Positions 16,810 through 25,266 are shown, counted from the first letter of the stretch. The stretch: DNA of 64,000 nucleotides from UBA4636 sp045534575 (GCA_045534575.1 JAZSJZ010000013.1:30480-94479); one strand, 5' to 3'. Numbers and translations: made by a program. The notes: generated from the letters alone by a model not told the origin.

Positions 16810-17667
16810 ATTTTAGGGACTGTTTGCAAAATTATATCAAACAAAATAACGGTTTTTTCGGGCGGAGATTATTACGATTGCTTGCCGAGGGGCGTTTTGA
16901 AAATTAAGTCGCAAGGCATCAAGGTTGGCGATAAGGTTGAGTTTGAAAACGGCGTAATAACAAGCGTAAAAGAGCGAATTTCTTACTTTCCACGAACTAA
17001 CGTTGCTAATATCGAGGTGTGCAATATCGTTATAGCGCCACTTCCAAAACCCGATTTTTTGCTTGTTGATAAAATGATTTTAGAAGCGAGGCACGGCGGG
17101 GCTGAGGTTTGGCTTACCGTTAATAAAAACGATACCGAAAATTCGTCTAACCTTTACGATTACGTTGTTGAAAATTATCAAAACGCAGTTGAAAAAATCT
17201 TTTTAATTAGCGCAAAAACGGGGTTTGGAGTTGAAGAATTAAAGGAAAACCTCAAAAACAAAATTTGCGTTTTTGCTGGGCAATCAGCCGTTGGAAAAAC
17301 TTCGCTCGTTAATATTTTGTTTGGCGCTCAAGAAAAAACCAACACAATTAGCGAAAAAACGCTTCGAGGTAGGCACACCACGACGAAAAGGCAAATTCAT
17401 TTCTTGGGGGAATACGCTATCGTTGATACGCCGGGGTTTTCCGCCGTTGACGTAAATATTATAAAAAGCGAAAATATTGCTAGTTTTTATAAAGATTTTG
17501 AAGAATTTAACGGCAAGTGTTACTATATTGGTTGCGTTCACGTGAACGAACCTGATTGTCTTGTTAAAGACGCTGTTGAAAACAAAAAAATATCTAATGA
17601 TAGATACCAAAGATACATAACAATTTATAAGGAAGTTAAAGACTATGAAAAAATGCGAAAATATTAA
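16810..17667 (+). CDS. rsgA: ribosome biogenesis GTPase RsgA, probable ATT start
   Basis: Circularly permuted GTPase that assists 30S maturation. OB fold first (residues 1-65), then G4 NKND, G5 SAKTG, P-loop AGQSAVGKTS (~154-163), G2 GRHTTT, G3 DTPGF and a zinc knuckle CYYIGCVHVNEPDC. The first ordinary in-frame start, TTG at 16882, would delete about 24 residues that match the RsgA N-terminus (LGTVCKIISNKITVFSGGDY). No ATG, GTG or TTG lies upstream in frame. AAGGAG at 16795-16800 is followed 9 bases later by ATT (16810), giving 285 residues, near the usual 290-300. I therefore favour the ATT. The 3' end overlaps rpe by 23 bases. Confidence 0.85.
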   Translation: MLGTVCKIISNKITVFSGGDYYDCLPRGVLKIKSQGIKVGDKVEFENGVITSVKERISYFPRTNVANIEVCNIVIAPLPKPDFLLVDKMILEARHGGAEVWLTVNKNDTENSSNLYDYVVENYQNAVEKIFLISAKTGFGVEELKENLKNKICVFAGQSAVGKTSLVNILFGAQEKTNTISEKTLRGRHTTTKRQIHFLGEYAIVDTPGFSAVDVNIIKSENIASFYKDFEEFNGKCYYIGCVHVNEPDCLVKDAVENKKISNDRYQRYITIYKEVKDYEKMRKY

Positions 17668-18310
17668 AATTGCCCCTTCTATTTTATCGGCTGATTTTGC
17701 TAAAATGGGCGAAGAAGTTATCAATTTAGAGAAAAACGGCGCTGATTTTGTCCACTGCGACGTTATGGACGGCGTTTTTGTGCCTAATATCACTTTTGGC
17801 ATAAAAATGGTTGCCGATATTAGAAAACTAACAACGCTTCCACTAGACGTGCATTTAATGATTGTGCATCCTGAAAAATACGTTGAAAAATTCGCTAAAG
17901 CGGGCGCTGATTATATTACCGTTCACTATGAAGCGTGTCGCGATAATCTAAAAGAGGTTTTAGAACTTATCAAAGCGCAAGGCGTAAAATGCGGTTGCGT
18001 TATCAACCCTGATTGCGACCCTAAAAACATTGAAGACGTTATTCCTCTATGCGATATGGTTCTCGTTATGAGCGTTTTCCCGGGTTTTGGCGGTCAATCT
18101 TTCATTGAAAGCGCGTTAGATAGCGTTAAATTCGTTAAAAACGTTATAGAAAAAAGCGGAAAAGATATTCTTCTTGAGATTGACGGTGGCGTAAATTTTG
18201 AAAACAGCGCAAAAATTAAAGAGGCGGGCGCTAACGTTCTCGTTGCTGGCTCAACCGTGTTTAATTCTCAAGATAGAGCGCTTGCAATCAAGAAATTGAG
18301 AGAAGAATAA
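17645..18310 (+). CDS. rpe: ribulose-phosphate 3-epimerase
   Basis: 221-residue TIM-barrel enzyme interconverting ribulose-5-P and xylulose-5-P. Motifs: IAPSILSADFAKM, HCDVMDGVFVPNITFG, LDVHLMI, VLVMSVFPGFGGQSFI and EIDGGVN with the catalytic aspartates and histidines in place. AAGGA lies about 11 bases before the ATG, inside the rsgA gene. The neighbours rsgA and thiN are the standard ones in Bacillota. Confidence 0.97.
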   Translation: MKKCENIKIAPSILSADFAKMGEEVINLEKNGADFVHCDVMDGVFVPNITFGIKMVADIRKLTTLPLDVHLMIVHPEKYVEKFAKAGADYITVHYEACRDNLKEVLELIKAQGVKCGCVINPDCDPKNIEDVIPLCDMVLVMSVFPGFGGQSFIESALDSVKFVKNVIEKSGKDILLEIDGGVNFENSAKIKEAGANVLVAGSTVFNSQDRALAIKKLREE

Positions 18311-18906
18311 TGAAATGCGTTATCGTTTTAAACGGCGATAAAATCAACGATTATACCTTTTTAGACGGCGATTTTATTATTGCTTGCGACGGTGGGCTAA
18401 ATTATCTATTAGAAAAAGGCGTTAAGCCCGACTTAATTTTAGGTGATTTTGATTCTTTAGGCTTTATACCTGAAGGCGCAAAGGTTTACTCGTGCGATAA
18501 AGATTTTACCGACGGGGAACTTGCAATAAATTTCGCAATCGAAAATTGTTTTAAAGAGGTTGAAATTATTTGCGCCGGCGGTGGGAGAGAGGACCATTTT
18601 CTTGGTAACCTTTCACTACTTATTAAGGCATATAAAAACGGAATTGACGCAAAACTTTTAACAAATCAATCTACTATTTTTTATACTGAAAAATCAATTT
18701 CGTTTAACGCAAAAATCGGGGCGAGCGTTTCAGTAGCGCCTATTGTAGATACGATTATTTCATCATCTAAAAACTTAAAGTTTGAGTATTCGAACTTAAA
18801 ACTCGAGCCTTCTAAAACGCTAGGTCTTTCAAATAAGGCAACGGCAAATTCCGTTCAACTTTGTGTTGAAACAGGCGGTGTTTTTATAATAGTTAATAAC
18901 GCATAA
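18310..18906 (+). CDS. thiN: thiamine pyrophosphokinase
   Basis: 198 residues. Converts thiamine to thiamine diphosphate with ATP. Family signatures: IACDGGLNYLL (~26-36), LILGDFDSLG (~46-55), FTDGELAINFAI and GGGREDHFLGNLSLL (~91-105). It shares one base with the rpe stop, so it is the last gene of the co-transcribed run. The product, TPP, is the cofactor of the transketolase encoded at 31.9-33.9 kb. Confidence 0.95.
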   Translation: MKCVIVLNGDKINDYTFLDGDFIIACDGGLNYLLEKGVKPDLILGDFDSLGFIPEGAKVYSCDKDFTDGELAINFAIENCFKEVEIICAGGGREDHFLGNLSLLIKAYKNGIDAKLLTNQSTIFYTEKSISFNAKIGASVSVAPIVDTIISSSKNLKFEYSNLKLEPSKTLGLSNKATANSVQLCVETGGVFIIVNNA

Positions 18907-18995
18907 TAATTTTTAAAAAGTTAGAATATATCTGCGATTTTTAATATTTTTATGTTTAACATAATTTCATTTTTGTAACTTAAGAGGAAATTTTT

Positions 18996-19820
18996 ATGGG
19001 AGATTATTTATCACAAATTTGGAATAACGTAACCTCAACGTTATCGGCAAACGGTTGGAAGATTTTATTGGTTTTAGCAATCGTTTTAATAGCCTTTTTC
19101 GTTATAAGATTTTTAGCGTTTTTACTACGCAAAATTTTATATAAAACTAAGATTGACGATGCAGTTGTAATCTTTTTTTCTGCAATCTTTAAAGTGCTAC
19201 TTTGGGCGGGCACGATTTTGCTCATCTTTATGCTACTCGAAATTTCAACAAGTTCAATGCTCGTAGCGTTATCTTCAATAGCGCTTGCTGTTGGTCTTGC
19301 GCTTAAAGATTCGCTCTCTAACCTAGCAAACGGAATTTTGATTATTTTTAACAAACCTTTTAAGCGTGGCGACCACGTTGATATAGGTGGTGATGAAGGC
19401 AAAATTTTAAACATTAGGCTCTTAACCACTGAAATTTTGTGTTTTGATAACAGAAAAATTGTTTTGCCTAACTCTAAAGTTGTTAACGGCTCGGTTGTAA
19501 ATTTTACCGCAATGCCAACAAGAAGGGTTGCAAGAACCTTTACCGTGTCATATAATAGCGATATTGATAAAGTTGTTTCGGTGTTATCAAACGTTTTAGA
19601 GAACGAAAAAATTGTTTTAAAAACGCCTAAGCCTGATATTTTTATGTCAAATCACTGTGATTCTTCGTTAGAATTTACCGTTCGTTGCTGGGTAAAGACA
19701 GAAGATTATTGGAATATTTACAATTCATTGCCACAAATTGTGTTTAAAGCGTTCAAAGAAAACGGCATTGAAATACCGTTCCCACAACTTGACGTTCATT
19801 TCGATAAGGACGAAAAATAA
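18996..19820 (+). CDS. small-conductance mechanosensitive channel (MscS family)
   Basis: 274 residues, near the size of E. coli MscS. Three hydrophobic segments at about 20-42, 60-83 and 85-112. The third is the pore-lining helix, with alternating small residues (SSIALAVGLALKDSLSNLANGILIIF) leading into FKRGDHVDIGG of the beta domain and a C-terminal alpha/beta domain. It releases solutes on hypo-osmotic shock in known homologues. GAGGAAATTTTT precedes the start. The next gene begins one base after the stop, so the channel and the large surface protein are translated together. No clear promoter could be picked in the 89 bases before it. Confidence 0.93.
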   Translation: MGDYLSQIWNNVTSTLSANGWKILLVLAIVLIAFFVIRFLAFLLRKILYKTKIDDAVVIFFSAIFKVLLWAGTILLIFMLLEISTSSMLVALSSIALAVGLALKDSLSNLANGILIIFNKPFKRGDHVDIGGDEGKILNIRLLTTEILCFDNRKIVLPNSKVVNGSVVNFTAMPTRRVARTFTVSYNSDIDKVVSVLSNVLENEKIVLKTPKPDIFMSNHCDSSLEFTVRCWVKTEDYWNIYNSLPQIVFKAFKENGIEIPFPQLDVHFDKDEK

Positions 19821-19821
19821 T

Positions 19822-22254
19822 ATGGCTAAATCGAAATTGAGAAAAGCCTTAATGGCTGTTTGTTTAATGGTTTTATCAATATCTGTAGCCGTTTTTTCAA
19901 TATCAAAAATAAAAACGGCAAAAGCAGATTTTGACTATTCTCTTATTCATTTTGTTTATAACGACGGAACGGGCGATATTGTTATTAACGATAACTCTTT
20001 GTTAGAAATAGATTTTTCTAGTGAAGATCTTATTGAACTTTCATTAGATATTAAACTTCCCGAGGGTTGTGAAATTTCATATTTTACCGAAATTACCGTT
20101 TATGGTTGTGATTATGAAGTTCAATACGTTGACGGAACTTACCAAGAAGAGGGAACGATTAAACTTTACCCAATTGAAGGTGGAAAGGTAGATATTTTCT
20201 TATCATATTATTATTCTAACGCAACGACGTCTGTTTTTAACGCGTTTGACCGAATAATATCTTTCTATATCGTTGAAAAGACTGAACCTGCTAGCGTTTT
20301 GCAATCATCCGTTTCGGTTGATATTGACGAAAACGATACTTTCGAATTTGAAATTGCTAACAAAAACCCTTATTATAGTTACGTTTTGATTTATGACGAG
20401 GCTAAAATGAGCGTGGAATATGACCAAACTAGCGATAAATACGTTGGAACTGTTTTTAGTCAATTTAATGAAACTATATATATTTATGAAACGTATCTAG
20501 GTCAAGTTTTGAACAAATTTTCAGTTAACGTTCACGCTTACTCGTCGTTTATTAACGCTGAAATCGATTTACTATTAGAAAAAAACGGGGAATATACTCA
20601 AATTTATCTTGATTTTGATTATCCCGACGGTTACACTGCCGAATTTGTTTTGAACGGCATGCCGATTTTGCTTGAAACGCCGTTTATTAGCATTAAAAAC
20701 TTTGATGAGGGCAATTATAACGTTCAAGTAAACGTTTACGACGAAAACGGAAAAATCGTAAAATCAAGCGCGCTTTTTAAGTATTCGTTCGGTGAAGAGG
20801 TTGAACTAGAAAAACAAGCCTCAATCGATATTTCCTTCACAAAATCAAACGAAGGTTCGTTAAGCGTTGGCGATGAAATTACGATATCTTCTCAATATTA
20901 TAATTACGCATTGTCTTCTTTTAACTCAATCAAGTGGTATATTGACGGCGAAATTATCGACGAAACTAACCCAATCTTTAAGAAAACGTTTTTAGAAGCC
21001 AAAACTTATGCTGTTAAAGTTGAGGTTTTAGAGGGCGAAGATGTCGTTTTATCTTGCGAAAAAGATATGGTTATTAAAGTCGATGCGAGTGCCGATATGA
21101 CGCTTTCCTTCTCGCAAAATTCCTTTGTGGCGACAACTAGCGGTAGCGTTTTCACGGTTAGCGCGCTACTTGACCAAATGAAACTCACTAACTACACGTA
21201 TTCTTGGGCTATCGACGATACGTCAGTTGCGCAATTTTTCGTTGCGCCAAACGGTAGCGCCGAAGTCGTTATAAGACCTATCAAAGAAGGCGCTTGCAAA
21301 CTTATTGTTACGGTTGACGTTGGCAGAAATTCAACGAACATCAAGGTTTGCGAAGTTGAACTTAAAATTATTGGCGATATTGAAACCGTTTCTTTAGTAA
21401 ATTCCGTTTCTTATGCTAAACCAAACGAAGAATTTGTCGTTTCCGTTTTAATAAACGATACTGAAAACGTTTGCAACGTTCCAATGAGTTTAACGGCTTT
21501 TTATAATAGCGATGAGTTGACCGTTTTAGATCTAGGGCTAGGAAAATTTAAGTTATCTAGCGAAAAAGAGGGCGTTGTTGACCTTAAAGCAGTGGTGAAC
21601 GGTCAAGAATATGAAAATTCGATTAAATGCGCAAGCCTTCCTTTTGAAGAAATAGTTAAAAACGTTTTGCCGATTATCGTTATAGTTGCGCTAGTTGTTT
21701 TAGTTTTAAACTTTGTTCTTAAAAAACGTAAATCGCCAATTGATAAACTCTTTGAAAACTCTCAAAACAGCGTTCAATTTGTAAAAAGCGTTATTGAAAC
21801 CCTTAATTCTAACATAGATAGTGCAAAAATTAACGCAGTTGCAGTTGCGGGCTATAAGAAAGTTTTGAAATTGATTGATAATATGATTGCGCTATCTAAC
21901 ACGATTGCGTTAGAAGAAAACGCCGATGCTACCAACGTTTTGAATAGTTTAAAGGCGTTAAAGTCAAAACTTAAAGCAACAAATAACGCTTCTGTTAAAA
22001 ATTTGACCAAGAACAACCACAAAGCAGTTTATTCAAAACTTATTCTTGCCGAAATTTCTAAAATTGACGAAAACGTTGCAATAATAAAATCAACGCACGA
22101 CGATTATGCGAAAATTCAGTCAAACTTAAACGATTTGACTAACAAAACAAAAGAAACTAAACTTTCTCGTGAAGAAATTAAGCAAAAACACGTTGAAGAG
22201 TTTATGCGTTTCGCCCAAACCGACGACGATGACGGCGACGACGGCTCAAATTAA
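19822..22254 (+). CDS. large membrane-anchored surface protein with Ig/PKD-like beta repeats
   Basis: 810 residues. A signal peptide (residues ~1-34: basic SKLRKA, hydrophobic LMVLSISVAVFSI, A-x-A-like KTAKA) precedes about 580 extracytoplasmic residues rich in T, S, V, D and Y. These look like several Ig/PKD-type beta domains (for example SFNSIKWYIDGEIIDETNPIF-like and TYSWAIDDTSVAQF segments). One membrane helix follows (~614-636, PIIVIVALVVLVLNFVL then KKRK), then about 170 cytoplasmic residues, mostly helical, with an acidic tail (DDDDGDD). I chose the ATG at 19822 for its signal peptide and the GGACGA upstream; a TTG 28 codons earlier lies inside mscS. I do not recognise a named family. 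Its coupling to mscS suggests a role at the envelope, possibly turgor or wall sensing; this is inference. Confidence 0.8.
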   Translation: MAKSKLRKALMAVCLMVLSISVAVFSISKIKTAKADFDYSLIHFVYNDGTGDIVINDNSLLEIDFSSEDLIELSLDIKLPEGCEISYFTEITVYGCDYEVQYVDGTYQEEGTIKLYPIEGGKVDIFLSYYYSNATTSVFNAFDRIISFYIVEKTEPASVLQSSVSVDIDENDTFEFEIANKNPYYSYVLIYDEAKMSVEYDQTSDKYVGTVFSQFNETIYIYETYLGQVLNKFSVNVHAYSSFINAEIDLLLEKNGEYTQIYLDFDYPDGYTAEFVLNGMPILLETPFISIKNFDEGNYNVQVNVYDENGKIVKSSALFKYSFGEEVELEKQASIDISFTKSNEGSLSVGDEITISSQYYNYALSSFNSIKWYIDGEIIDETNPIFKKTFLEAKTYAVKVEVLEGEDVVLSCEKDMVIKVDASADMTLSFSQNSFVATTSGSVFTVSALLDQMKLTNYTYSWAIDDTSVAQFFVAPNGSAEVVIRPIKEGACKLIVTVDVGRNSTNIKVCEVELKIIGDIETVSLVNSVSYAKPNEEFVVSVLINDTENVCNVPMSLTAFYNSDELTVLDLGLGKFKLSSEKEGVVDLKAVVNGQEYENSIKCASLPFEEIVKNVLPIIVIVALVVLVLNFVLKKRKSPIDKLFENSQNSVQFVKSVIETLNSNIDSAKINAVAVAGYKKVLKLIDNMIALSNTIALEENADATNVLNSLKALKSKLKATNNASVKNLTKNNHKAVYSKLILAEISKIDENVAIIKSTHDDYAKIQSNLNDLTNKTKETKLSREEIKQKHVEEFMRFAQTDDDDGDDGSN

Positions 22255-22263
22255 ACAAAAGTT

Positions 22264-22295
22264 AAAACCGACGAAATTTTTATTCGTCGGTTTTT
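22264..22295 (+). terminator. intrinsic terminator of the mscS unit
   Basis: Stem AACCGACGAA (22266-22275) and TTCGTCGGTT (22283-22292), 7-nt loop, T run. Confidence 0.88.
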
Positions 22296-22335
22296 CTGTG
22301 CGATAAAAAATTTGTGAAAAATTTTTAAAAAATTG

Positions 22336-22364
22336 TTGACAATTTGATTTTTGTGTTGTATCAT
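22336..22364 (+). promoter_or_regulatory. promoter of the GntR-ABC operon
   Basis: TTGACA (22336-22341), 17 bases, TATCAT (22359-22364). The -10 element overlaps the left arm of the palindrome at 22357-22384. Confidence 0.8.
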
Positions 22365-22384
22365 TGTATTAGTTGAGTGATACA
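22357..22384 (+). promoter_or_regulatory. probable GntR (YtrA-type) operator
   Basis: Perfect 7-bp inverted arms TGTATCA (22357-22363) and TGATACA (22378-22384) separated by 14 bases. It overlaps the -10 and lies 12 bases before the gntR start. YtrA-subfamily regulators are known to bind inverted hexamers separated by about 13 bases in front of their own operons, so autoregulation is likely. Which protein binds is inferred from position. Confidence 0.7.
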
Positions 22385-22396
22385 GTGGGAGTGAAG

Positions 22397-22750
22397 ATGT
22401 TTAATTTTACAAACGATACGCCTATTTATTTGCAAATAATAGAATATTTAAAAACTGAAATAATACGGGGGGAATATATGCCCGGGGAAAAACTTTTATC
22501 TGTTAGAGAGTTTTCTCTTAAATTTCAAGTAAATCCAAACACTATTCAAAAAGCGTTGTTTGAACTTGAGAATATGGGGCTTATTATAACCGAGCGAACA
22601 AACGGAAAGTTTGTTACAACCGATAAAAAACTAATTGATAATTTAAAAAAGCAAACAATCAAAAAAATGGTTAGTGACGTTTATATTTCTTTTGAAAAGA
22701 TAGGTGTTTCAAAAGAAGAACTAATAGAAATTTTAAAAAACGAGGAGTAG
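22397..22750 (+). CDS. GntR family transcriptional regulator (YtrA subfamily)
   Basis: 117 residues: a winged helix-turn-helix (TPIYLQIIEYLKTEIIRGEY...SVREFSLKFQVNPNTIQKALFELE, residues ~7-65) and only a short helical C-terminus. That is the hallmark of the YtrA subfamily, which lacks a large ligand domain. GGGAGTGA precedes the ATG I use; a TTG eight codons upstream would put the operator inside the gene. It is followed 3 bases later by an ABC ATPase gene. Such regulators repress their own ABC operon and respond to cell-wall stress or antibiotics in known cases. Confidence 0.92.
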   Translation: MFNFTNDTPIYLQIIEYLKTEIIRGEYMPGEKLLSVREFSLKFQVNPNTIQKALFELENMGLIITERTNGKFVTTDKKLIDNLKKQTIKKMVSDVYISFEKIGVSKEELIEILKNEE

Positions 22751-22753
22751 GTT

Positions 22754-23446
22754 ATGAGTGTTTTAACTATAAACAACGTAAGCAAGAGTTTTGGCGACAA
22801 AAAAATTATTGACGGCGTTAGTTTTGAGATTAAAAAAGGCAAAATCGTTGGGCTTTTAGGCAAAAACGGGAGCGGAAAAACAACGATTATTAAAATGATA
22901 AACGATTTGCTCACCATAGACGAGGGCGAAATTTTAGTTGGTGGCAAAAAAATAGGCGTAGAAACTAAAAATATGATATCTTATTTGCCCGAAAGAACGT
23001 ATTTTAAAGGTAATGAAAAAATCAAAGATTTAATTCAAACCTTTAAAGATTTTTACGTTGATTTTGACGAGCAAAAAGCGCTTAGACTTCTAAAAGATTT
23101 AGAATTAGACGCAAATTCGTCGCTTTCGAAAATGAGTAAAGGTATGAAGGAAAAGGTTCAACTCGTTTTGGTTATGTCAAGAAACGCAAAGTTTTACGTT
23201 TTAGACGAGCCTCTAGGTGGCGTTGACCCAACGACTAGAGATTATATTATGCAAACAATTCTTTCTAATTTTGACGAAGATTCCTCTCTTTTGATAACAA
23301 CGCATTTAATTTATGACGTGGAAAAAATTCTCGACGAAGTTTTGTTTATTGATAAGGGTAAAATTATCTTAAACGAAAACGCTGAAGCATTAAGAGAGCG
23401 TGAAAATTCGTCTATCGACGAAATTTTCAGGAGGGTTGTAAAATGA
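22754..23446 (+). CDS. ABC transporter ATP-binding protein (YtrB-like)
   Basis: 230-residue nucleotide-binding subunit. Walker A GLLGKNGSGKTT (~33-44), Q-loop region YLPERTYF, a signature LSKMSKGMKEKV (a variant of LSGGQ; ~127), Walker B FYVLDEPLGGVDP (~152) and switch histidine TTHLI. It ends 4 bases into the permease gene (ATGA). The set GntR-ATPase-permease is the YtrA/BcrA exporter type. The substrate is unknown. Confidence 0.93.
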   Translation: MSVLTINNVSKSFGDKKIIDGVSFEIKKGKIVGLLGKNGSGKTTIIKMINDLLTIDEGEILVGGKKIGVETKNMISYLPERTYFKGNEKIKDLIQTFKDFYVDFDEQKALRLLKDLELDANSSLSKMSKGMKEKVQLVLVMSRNAKFYVLDEPLGGVDPTTRDYIMQTILSNFDEDSSLLITTHLIYDVEKILDEVLFIDKGKIILNENAEALRERENSSIDEIFRRVVK

Positions 23447-24228
23447 TAAGAAAATTAATGAAATATGACTTAAAAAAGATGACAAATCTTTTAATTTATC
23501 TCTATCCTATCGCAATATTTTTTGCTTTAATAACAAGGCTTATAGCAATTGGGAAAAATATTCAATTCATATTTATAATATCTCAAATTTTTGCTGGCAT
23601 AACGTATGCTTTGGTAGCGAACATTTTGGTAAATACCTTCGTTCAAATTTTACTAACCTTTAACAAATCGTTTTTTAAGGATGAAAGTTATTTAACGCAC
23701 ACGCTTCCCGTTCAAAAAAATCAACTTATCGCTTCTAAATATTTATCTAGTTTAATCGTAATAATAATAAGTGTTTTGGTTTCGTTTTTGAGTTTGTTTA
23801 TAGTTTTATACTCAAAAGAATTTGCTCAAACTTTAAAAATTGTTATTGACCAAGTAGTTTTGGGATTAAATATGTCTTCTTTTGGTTTCTTGTGCTTAAT
23901 CTTTTTACTGATATTTTCTCAAATTTGCTTTTTAATGAGTAGCGCATTTACGGCTATAGTTAAAGCATATACTTATGAGAACAGAAGAGTTTTGAAAGGT
24001 TTGTGTTGGTTTGCTCTTTTCTATTTTAGCGGTGGGGTAATTATATTGTTGACCGCTGTAATATTGTTTTCTTTTATGGGCGAAATAAGCATTTTGTTCG
24101 CAGACGTTTTATCTTCAACAGCATTTTTAACAATAATTATTTTAGGTTTAGTTCTATATTTAGTGTTAGCCGTTGTTTTCTATCTCATTTGTAATAAATT
24201 GTTTAACAAAGGCGTAAACGTAGATTAA
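23443..24228 (+). CDS. ABC transporter permease (ABC-2 like membrane protein)
   Basis: 261 residues with about six hydrophobic segments (near 15-32, 45-70, 103-126, 145-172, 187-212 and 220-250). It carries a conserved-looking DESYLTHTLPVQKNQLIASK stretch after TM2, seen in exporters of this group. The gene overlaps the ATPase stop, so the two are made in step. The likely partner is the ATPase at 22754. The transported compound cannot be read from sequence. Confidence 0.85.
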   Translation: MIRKLMKYDLKKMTNLLIYLYPIAIFFALITRLIAIGKNIQFIFIISQIFAGITYALVANILVNTFVQILLTFNKSFFKDESYLTHTLPVQKNQLIASKYLSSLIVIIISVLVSFLSLFIVLYSKEFAQTLKIVIDQVVLGLNMSSFGFLCLIFLLIFSQICFLMSSAFTAIVKAYTYENRRVLKGLCWFALFYFSGGVIILLTAVILFSFMGEISILFADVLSSTAFLTIIILGLVLYLVLAVVFYLICNKLFNKGVNVD

Positions 24229-24256
24229 ATTTAAGTAATTCATAAAGAAAAGTTTA

Positions 24257-24291
24257 AGCGTGATACTCAAAACGTAGTATCACGCTGAATT
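24257..24291 (+). terminator. terminator of the GntR-ABC operon
   Basis: Perfect 11-bp arms AGCGTGATACT (24257-24267) and AGTATCACGCT (24276-24286), 8-nt loop, short T tail (GAATTTTT). The arms contain TGATAC / GTATCA, the same core as the operator at the front of the operon. Confidence 0.75.
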
Positions 24292-24376
24292 TTTGAAAGC
24301 GCAATTGCATTTTTTTAAAAGATATGGTAAAATAATTTTGCAAGAAAGTGAGAATTTGAAGGTTAAATTTCACTCT

Positions 24377-24411
24377 ACCATTGGTTTATTTCTCCCTACT
24401 AAACCATTGGT
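24377..24411 (+). promoter_or_regulatory. two ACCATTGGT repeats, probable XRE operator
   Basis: ACCATTGGT occurs at 24377-24385 and again at 24403-24411. Each copy is a palindrome around its central base, and the centres are 26 bases apart. They lie upstream of a TATACT -10-like element (24438-24443) and of the XRE gene. A self-regulatory operator is the natural reading but is inferred. Confidence 0.55.
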
Positions 24412-24464
24412 ATGTGCAATTTGTGAGTAATATCGTATATACTATGTATGAAAGGAGGTGTCTG

Positions 24465-25076
24465 ATGGATCAAGTCAAGATAGGAAAATTTATTGCTGAG
24501 CGCAGAAAAAAGGTTAATTTAACGCAAATGCAGTTGGCAGAAAAACTCGATATCACCGACAAAGCCGTATCTAAGTGGGAACGAGGCATAGCAATGCCCG
24601 ATTCTTCGATTATGCTTAAGTTGTGTGATATTCTAAACATCAGTGTAAACGAATTATTGAGTGGGGAGGTAGTTACAGTGGATAATTACAACAAAGAAAT
24701 GGAAAACAAACTGATCGAAATGTTGAGGCAAAAAGAAGAAGCGGATAGGAGATTGCTTAAATCGGAAATCGTTCTTGGAATAATCGCTATTTTACCGCTT
24801 ATAGCCGCGGTAATAATTGCAACTAGTATTCCAATGGAAGAATGGAAGGCTGGCTTGCTCGTTGGACTTAGCCTACTTCCTCTTTTAATTGCAACTCCGT
24901 TTGCAATAAAAATTGAGCAAAAGGCTGGATACTATCAATGTTCTAAGTGCGGGCATAGGCATATTCCTCGATACAGCAATGTGTTTTTAGCGATGCACGT
25001 AAACAGAACAAGGTATATGCGTTGCCCTAAGTGCGGTAAAATGTCATGGCAGAAAAAAGTGATAAGCAAAGAGTAA
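24465..25076 (+). CDS. XRE regulator with two membrane helices and a zinc ribbon
   Basis: 203 residues. An HTH_3/XRE domain comes first (KIGKFIAERRKKVNLTQMQLAEKL...AVSKWERGIAMPD, ~3-65), then a charged linker, two membrane helices (~104-122 and ~130-148) and a C-terminal treble-clef or zinc ribbon (CSKC...CPKC, ~160-193). So this is a membrane-tethered DNA-binding protein with a possible metal site. The ATG I use has AAAGGAGGTG 4 bases before it, close to perfect; 28 upstream codons in frame are noise. Codon use differs from the core genes, as in the next two genes. Similar XRE-membrane proteins occur in clostridia; the signal they sense is not known to me. Confidence 0.88.
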   Translation: MDQVKIGKFIAERRKKVNLTQMQLAEKLDITDKAVSKWERGIAMPDSSIMLKLCDILNISVNELLSGEVVTVDNYNKEMENKLIEMLRQKEEADRRLLKSEIVLGIIAILPLIAAVIIATSIPMEEWKAGLLVGLSLLPLLIATPFAIKIEQKAGYYQCSKCGHRHIPRYSNVFLAMHVNRTRYMRCPKCGKMSWQKKVISKE

Positions 25077-25167
25077 GAGGTGGCATTACAGCAATTCAAT
25101 CCGCCTTTTATGGTATTTTGTATATTAAGAGGCAATTATGAATTCTTAAAAAACTACATACTTTCAA

Positions 25168-25199
25168 AGGGTGGGAAGTGAAATTCTCGCTCTTTTTTC
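25168..25199 (+). terminator. terminator after the XRE gene
   Basis: AGGGTGGGAA (25168-25177) can pair over all ten positions with TTCTCGCTCT (25184-25193), four of them G-T pairs, with a 6-nt loop and then TTTTT. A weaker stem, AGGTGG/CCGCCT, lies just after the XRE stop (about 25078-25106). The 257-base gap from 25077 to 25333 holds these, the promoter at 25267 and no other gene I can support. Confidence 0.6.
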
Positions 25200-25266
25200 T
25201 ATAAAATCTCGTAATTACAGAGTAAATTGTAGTTCATTTTTATTTACTTATACATACCATAAGGGT

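Noticed and set aside
18907..18995. Riboswitch or regulatory RNA between thiN and mscS
   Set aside because: 89 AT-rich bases with no stable stem and no conserved motif I could recognise.
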